This document shows positions 7,513 through 10,951 of a stretch of DNA of 10,951 nucleotides, piece after piece. The notes under the pieces were generated by a model. It did not search any database, was not told the origin of the DNA, and saw only the letters and a list, made by a program, of their open reading frames with translations. The translations under genes and the position numbers were made by a program. Numbering within the stretch: the stretch's first letter is position 1; each line of letters starts with the position of its first letter. Source of the stretch: Sneathiella sp. (GTDB taxonomy: Bacteria; Pseudomonadota; Alphaproteobacteria; Sneathiellales; Sneathiellaceae); contig NVRR01000084.1 in assembly GCA_002732675.1 (NCBI GenBank), forward strand, positions 1 to 10,951. Reading direction: 5' to 3'.

Positions 7513-7561
7513 TACAATAATCCATTGCTTGGGCTGCGGCGCATCAGGATCTGGAAAATAT

Positions 7562-7568
7562 AAAGGAA
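7562..7568 (+). promoter_or_regulatory. Ribosome binding site that sets the MFS start
   Basis: AAAGGAA lies 8 nt before the ATG at 7577, the best Shine-Dalgarno match in the window. It argues against the in-frame ATG at 7493, which lacks such a site and would add a non-hydrophobic 28-residue leader. Confidence 0.75.
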
Positions 7569-7576
7569 CTCCGATC

Positions 7577-8776
7577 ATGCAATCCAGGTCATTTCTTATC
7601 CTTGTCCTCGCGGGCGGGCTTATCAGTCTGTTGGCCATGGGCAGCCGGGCCTCTTTCGGCCTATTCCTGGAGCCGGTATCGACCGATCTGGGCTGGGGCC
7701 GCGAGGTATTCGCCCTTGCCCTGGCCATACAGAATATCGTCTGGGGCCTTGCGCAGCCCTTTGCCGCGATGGTTGCGGATAAATACGGGTCTGGCAAAAC
7801 GCTGCTGGTTTCTGGGCTTGTTTATTCAGGCGGTTTGTTCCTGATGGCGGAAACAACAACGCAGTCGGAACTATATCTTTCCGCGGGTTTTCTCATCGGT
7901 CTCGGCCTTTCGGGCGCCGGCATGGGCGTTGTGATGGGATCTGTCGGTCGGGCGGTCTCCGATGACAAAAGATCCATGGCGCTGGGTATTGTTGGTGCCG
8001 CAGGAAGCCTCGGGCAATTTACAATGGTCCCGCTGGGGCAGGCATTTTTATCAAGCTATGGCTGGTCAACGGCTCTGATGCTGATCGGCGTTTGTTCCTT
8101 GCTGATCATTCCGGCGGCGGCCGGGGTGAGGGGGAAGGCCGAGGACAGCAATGTCGCGGGCGCCGGCAGTCTGACCCTCGCCATCAAGGAAGCCGCTGGT
8201 AACAAAAGCTACTGGTATCTGTTTGCCGGGTTTTTTGTCTGCGGTTTTCACGTCACTTTTTTGGCGGTCCATTTACCGGCCTATATTGTTGATCAGCATA
8301 TGTCGGCTGACTATGGGGCGACGGCTTTGTCCATCGTCGGATTGTTTAATGTGTTCGGATCACTGGGGGCCGGGTATCTTGGCGGAAAATATCCGAAGAA
8401 ATACCTGTTAAGCTCGCTCTATTTTGCCCGTTCCGCGCTTTTCGTGGCCTTCATCATTGTGCCCATAAGCCCGCTGACCATCATTATTTTCTCCGGCATT
8501 CTGGGCTTGCTTTGGCTGTCAACGGTTCCGCTGACCTCTGGCCTCGTCGCCGTTCTTTTCGGGCCGAAATATATGACGACTCTGTTCGGCTTTATTTTCT
8601 TTAGCCATCAGGTCGGTGCGTTCCTGGGGGCCTGGCTTGGCGGTGTGGCTTTTGATGTATATGGATCATATGATGTAATCTGGTGGCTTAGCGTCGCCCT
8701 TGGACTGGTGTCCGGGGTATTGCACTGGCCGATAAGTGAGACGGCGCTTGTGCGGCAACCGCAAACAGCGAGTTAG
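7577..8776 (+). CDS. MFS transporter, monocarboxylate/OFA (oxalate-formate antiporter)-like
   Basis: A 399-residue, probably 12-helix major facilitator carrier of the inner membrane. The N-terminus MQSRSFLILVLAGGLISLLA leads straight into helix 1, which ends with GSRASFGLFLEPVSTDLGWG (22-41), a pattern common in monocarboxylate- and oxalate/formate-type MFS proteins, including the intramembrane Arg24. The motif-A loop is MVADKYGSGKTLLVSG (65-80). GVVMGSVGRAVSDDKRSMALGI (117-138, helix 4 into the following loop) and AAGSLGQ (141-147) follow; the central hydrophilic loop is about 184-210, and the second half has FGPKYMTTLFGFIFFSHQVG (328-347) and GAWLGGVAFDVYGSYD (351-366). A small organic anion is the likely substrate class, but it cannot be named. 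The start at 7577 is preferred over 7493 because of the ribosome binding site and because family members begin at the first helix. A methyltransferase gene begins 12 bp downstream in the same reading frame, suggesting co-transcription. Confidence 0.88.
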   Translation: MQSRSFLILVLAGGLISLLAMGSRASFGLFLEPVSTDLGWGREVFALALAIQNIVWGLAQPFAAMVADKYGSGKTLLVSGLVYSGGLFLMAETTTQSELYLSAGFLIGLGLSGAGMGVVMGSVGRAVSDDKRSMALGIVGAAGSLGQFTMVPLGQAFLSSYGWSTALMLIGVCSLLIIPAAAGVRGKAEDSNVAGAGSLTLAIKEAAGNKSYWYLFAGFFVCGFHVTFLAVHLPAYIVDQHMSADYGATALSIVGLFNVFGSLGAGYLGGKYPKKYLLSSLYFARSALFVAFIIVPISPLTIIIFSGILGLLWLSTVPLTSGLVAVLFGPKYMTTLFGFIFFSHQVGAFLGAWLGGVAFDVYGSYDVIWWLSVALGLVSGVLHWPISETALVRQPQTAS

Positions 8777-8788
8777 GTAATTTCAGTC

Positions 8789-9565
8789 ATGAGTTTAATC
8801 CGGCGGCAAGACAGGTCACCCATTGTTGCGATCCTGTTTATACAGGCCCTCGTCTACGGCGGGCTGTATCTCCTGTCCCCCTATCTGGAAGCACTGCTTG
8901 GATATACGATACCGCTTTTCTGGGGGATGCTGGCACAGGGGGTATTTGCCGGGCTGATCACGGCGCTCTGCGGTTTTTCCCGATGGTGGATCGTCGGCCA
9001 AGCCGCCCTGCCACCCTTGGCGGTGTTGGCGCTGGCTGCAAATATTCCGGTTTGGGTTTTTCCGGTTATCCTTATTCTTCTGGTGCTGATTTTTTGGAAT
9101 GTTGCCACCAACAGAGTGCCGCTTTATCTCACGAACAAGGAGACAGCCGCGGCACTACTCGATATGTGCCCAAAGACCTCCGGTCTGCATTTCGCGGATT
9201 TGGGAAGTGGTCTCGGCGGCACGTTACGGTTTCTTGCCCGGCATTTACCGGACGCTCGCTTTACCGGGCTGGAAACGGCGCCGTTGCCATTTGCCGCCAC
9301 CTATTTGTTTGGAAAATTTGGCGGGCCGCGCAACCTTTCTTTCCGCTTTCAGGATATCTGGAAGCAGGATCTGGCGGAATTTGACATTGTTTATTGTTTC
9401 TTGTCACCCGTTCCCATGGCCCGCCTGTTTGAGAAAGCAAAAAACGAGCTAAAACCCGGCAGCCTGTTTATCAGCAACAGTTTTGCCATCCCGGAACACG
9501 AGCCGGATGAGGTTGTTCTTCTCGAAGATCGCCGAAAGACACGGCTTCTTGTCTGGAAAATGTGA
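8789..9565 (+). CDS. Membrane-anchored class I SAM-dependent methyltransferase
   Basis: The 258-residue protein has a hydrophobic N-terminal third with three or four predicted membrane segments (about 11-38, 42-61, 68-84 and 86-104), followed by a compact Rossmann methyltransferase domain (about 115-258). The SAM-binding motif I is FADLGSGLGGTLRFLA (135-150), an acidic residue ends strand 2 (TGLETAP, Glu162), RFQDIW (186-191) gives a motif III-like acidic residue, and DIVYCFLSPVPM (199-210) is a motif IV-like strand. The domain is small and lacks an obvious substrate-recognition insertion. A membrane anchor, the short PLYLTN linker and the FLSP motif recall FAM173-type lysine methyltransferases, so a membrane-protein target is conceivable; this is inference. 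The ATG at 8789 follows a weak AGG-type ribosome binding site. The gene sits 12 bp after the MFS carrier and converges on motB with 9 bp between stops. Confidence 0.82.
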   Translation: MSLIRRQDRSPIVAILFIQALVYGGLYLLSPYLEALLGYTIPLFWGMLAQGVFAGLITALCGFSRWWIVGQAALPPLAVLALAANIPVWVFPVILILLVLIFWNVATNRVPLYLTNKETAAALLDMCPKTSGLHFADLGSGLGGTLRFLARHLPDARFTGLETAPLPFAATYLFGKFGGPRNLSFRFQDIWKQDLAEFDIVYCFLSPVPMARLFEKAKNELKPGSLFISNSFAIPEHEPDEVVLLEDRRKTRLLVWKM

Positions 9566-9574
9566 AAGCCGGGC

Positions 9575-10465
9575 TTATTTCAAGTTTTTGGGTAATACCG
9601 GCGTTTCGCGCAGCAAAACAATGGCAATGCGGCGGTTGCCCGGATTGGAGGGATCGTCAACGATCAACGGTTCCGTGTCCGCCCGACCCGCGACTTTTGA
9701 TATCCGGTCCGCCGCCAGGCCGGCATCGATCATGGCGCGGCGGGAGGCATTTGCCCGATCAGACGACAGTTCCCAATTGCTGTAATTTCCGCCATTGTAG
9801 GACGAGCTATCCGTGTGACCGCTGATGGAGAGCCGGTTGGGCAGCGCCTTGATGGATTTGGCAATTTTGCCCAAAAGCGCTTTGGACCGCTGTGTGATTT
9901 CGGCACTGCCGCTTTTGAACATGCTTTCGTCAAACTGGTCGACGATTTGTATTCTGAGGCCCTCTGGTGTCATATCAATGATGATATTGTCATTGAGGCC
10001 GGAAAGTTCCGGGTCCTTGGAAATGGCCTGACGTATTTCCTGTTTCGCATCCTCAAAACTGGCTTCTTCTATTTCCGCAAGTTTCGCCAGCAGTTCCGCT
10101 TCTTCCATTTCCCGGGCTTTTGCGTCGGCGCCCTCATCCTTCTTGCCCTCTTCAGGCGGCTGGATACTGGAAACCACCGATGGGACACCGGTATCTGAGA
10201 TGCGTGCGCCCTCGGTTTGCATGCTTTTGCCGCCCATTACCCCATCGGAGCCGGACTGGCTGATGCTGGCTGTTGTCGGGGCGAAATAGTCTGAGAGGCC
10301 TTGTTTCTGCTCTTTCGTCGCCACGTTGAGCAACCAGAGCAACAGAAAAAACGCCATCATCGCGGTCACAAAGTCAGCATAGGCAACTTTCCAGGCGCCG
10401 CCATGTGAGCCGTGGCCGCCTTTCTTTACCTTCTTGACGATGATGATCGGGGCGACGTCAGCCAT
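9575..10465 (-). CDS. motB: Flagellar motor stator protein MotB
   Basis: This is the peptidoglycan-anchored half of the proton-driven flagellar stator; it pairs with MotA in the inner membrane and couples proton flow to rotor torque. The 296 residues show a basic cytoplasmic N-terminus (IIIVKKVKKGGHGSHGG), the single helix AYADFVTAMMAFFLLLWLLN (29-48) with the proton-accepting Asp31, the plug-like segment KQGLSDYFAP (54-63), a Glu/Lys/Ala-rich linker (about 104-150), and a C-terminal OmpA-like peptidoglycan-binding domain. That domain carries RLSISGHTDSS (211-221), NWELSSDRANASRR (230-243) and NPGNRRIAIVLL (274-285). The ATG at 10465 has an AAGG ribosome binding site 8 nt upstream. It lies 32 bp after motA, in the usual motA-motB operon order. 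All residues needed for function appear intact. Confidence 0.97.
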   Translation of the reverse strand: MADVAPIIIVKKVKKGGHGSHGGAWKVAYADFVTAMMAFFLLLWLLNVATKEQKQGLSDYFAPTTASISQSGSDGVMGGKSMQTEGARISDTGVPSVVSSIQPPEEGKKDEGADAKAREMEEAELLAKLAEIEEASFEDAKQEIRQAISKDPELSGLNDNIIIDMTPEGLRIQIVDQFDESMFKSGSAEITQRSKALLGKIAKSIKALPNRLSISGHTDSSSYNGGNYSNWELSSDRANASRRAMIDAGLAADRISKVAGRADTEPLIVDDPSNPGNRRIAIVLLRETPVLPKNLK

Positions 10466-10497
10466 GGATAAAACCTTAAATCGAGATCATTGGGAGT

Positions 10498-10951
10498 TTA
10501 AACTGTGGGAGCTTCATTGCAGGCTTCTTCAACTTCCAAAAAGCTGGGGCGTTCATGGCTATAAAGGGTTTTGCGGGCAAACTCGACTGAGATTGCCGGG
10601 GCATAGCCCTGCAGATGGGCAAGCAGTCCCTGTTTCATGCAGTCATAATATTTGCCGTCGGCTTCCGCGTATTGCTCCAGGTTTTTGCCCATGGGAGAGA
10701 AAAGCCCATAGGCGACAAAAATACCAAAGAACGTACCGACCAGCGCCGCTGCAATCAGGCCGCCGAGAATTTCAGGCGGCTCGGCAATCGAGCCCATGGT
10801 AACGATAATACCTAGAACGGCGGCGACAATACCGAAGGCCGGCAGGGCGTCTCCGAGGGCGGTAACGGACGACGATATGGCATGCCCTTCGCTGTGGTGG
10901 GTTTCGATATCCTTATCCATCAACGCTTCGATTTCAAAAGGATTTTCCGTT
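10498..10951 (-). CDS. motA: Flagellar motor stator protein MotA (C-terminal part, 5' end outside window)
   Basis: The frame runs in from the right edge and stops at TAA (10500-10498), giving about 151 codons, roughly the C-terminal half of a MotA of usual length (about 285-290). It begins inside the cytoplasmic domain: TENPFEIEALMDKDIETHH, the motif preceding the third membrane helix. Next come GDALPAFGIVAAVLGIIVTM, which contains the conserved proline of the proton channel, and the last helix AALVGTFFGIFVAYGLFSP, then the cytoplasmic tail ending FLEVEEACNEAPTV. MotA forms the multi-subunit ring around MotB and contacts FliG of the rotor. The frame is open to the window edge, so TTG 10923 or ATG 10920 should not be taken as starts. 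It is co-oriented with motB, 32 bp downstream. Confidence 0.95.
   Translation of the reverse strand, partial: TENPFEIEALMDKDIETHHSEGHAISSSVTALGDALPAFGIVAAVLGIIVTMGSIAEPPEILGGLIAAALVGTFFGIFVAYGLFSPMGKNLEQYAEADGKYYDCMKQGLLAHLQGYAPAISVEFARKTLYSHERPSFLEVEEACNEAPTV

Noticed and set aside
7493..7576. A 28-residue N-terminal leader on the MFS protein
   Set aside because: It has no hydrophobic or family-like features and no ribosome binding site at ATG 7493; the internal ATG 7577 has a strong one and matches the usual family N-terminus.
9566..9576. Short palindrome AAGCC-G-GGCTT between methyltransferase and motB as a terminator
   Set aside because: The arms are five bases with a one-base centre, so only a tiny four-pair hairpin could form, and no proper T-run follows it. 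It also overlaps the motB stop codon.
10918..10923. TTG 10923 or ATG 10920 as the start of a short 141-residue protein
   Set aside because: The frame stays open to the window edge and the residues before it (TENPFEIEAL) match MotA, so this is an internal part of a truncated motA, not a separate gene start.
1..10951. Mobile elements, tRNA/rRNA genes, CRISPR arrays or phage genes
   Set aside because: I found no transposase or integrase motifs, no tandem direct repeats with spacers, and no tRNA-like cloverleaf in the intergenic stretches. Intergenic space is small and accounted for by the regions listed.

Overview
The window looks like chromosomal housekeeping and accessory DNA from a free-living, flagellated alphaproteobacterium. 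The GC content is moderate, by eye a little over 50%. The lineage is inferred from the general resemblance of the products: a TRAP transporter, bacterial leucyl-transferase Bpt, a PuuB/OrdL-type FAD oxidase, and a MotA/MotB pair with an alphaproteobacterial-looking MotB. A marine or aquatic Rhodospirillales/Sneathiella-like organism would fit, but no marker here fixes the genus. I see no rRNA, tRNA, CRISPR array, transposase or other mobile element.

Layout: (1) 2-2779, plus strand: the tail of a TRAP small permease (DctQ-type), then a very long TRAP large permease (DctM-type) of 885 residues. About 330 residues of charged, partly coiled-coil sequence follow its last membrane segment. (2) 2842-5506, minus strand: an SLC13/DASS permease with two internal TrkA-C (RCK_C) domains, followed downstream by bpt of the bacterial N-degron pathway, which converges on the TRAP genes. 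(3) 5507-5660: a divergent intergenic region with a clear 8-bp inverted repeat, then a plus-strand PuuB-like FAD oxidoreductase. (4) 6912-7439, minus strand: an RDD-family membrane protein whose 3' end overlaps that of the oxidoreductase by 9 bp. (5) 7577-9565, plus strand: an MFS carrier of the monocarboxylate/OFA type, whose start is moved downstream to a clear ribosome binding site, then a membrane-anchored class I SAM methyltransferase only 12 bp later. (6) 9575-10951, minus strand: motB and the 3' part of motA, the proton-driven flagellar stator; motA runs off the window.

Four of the nine genes are solute transporter components (two TRAP subunits, SLC13, MFS), which suggests an organism that scavenges organic acids or amines. 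The gene pairs that can be read as functional units are the TRAP permease subunits, motA-motB and, more tentatively, the MFS carrier with the methyltransferase. I do not see a coherent new defence or biosynthetic system. The most unusual items are the C-terminal extension of the TRAP permease and the membrane-anchored methyltransferase, whose architecture recalls FAM173-type lysine methyltransferases. Every intergenic stretch is shorter than 300 bases.
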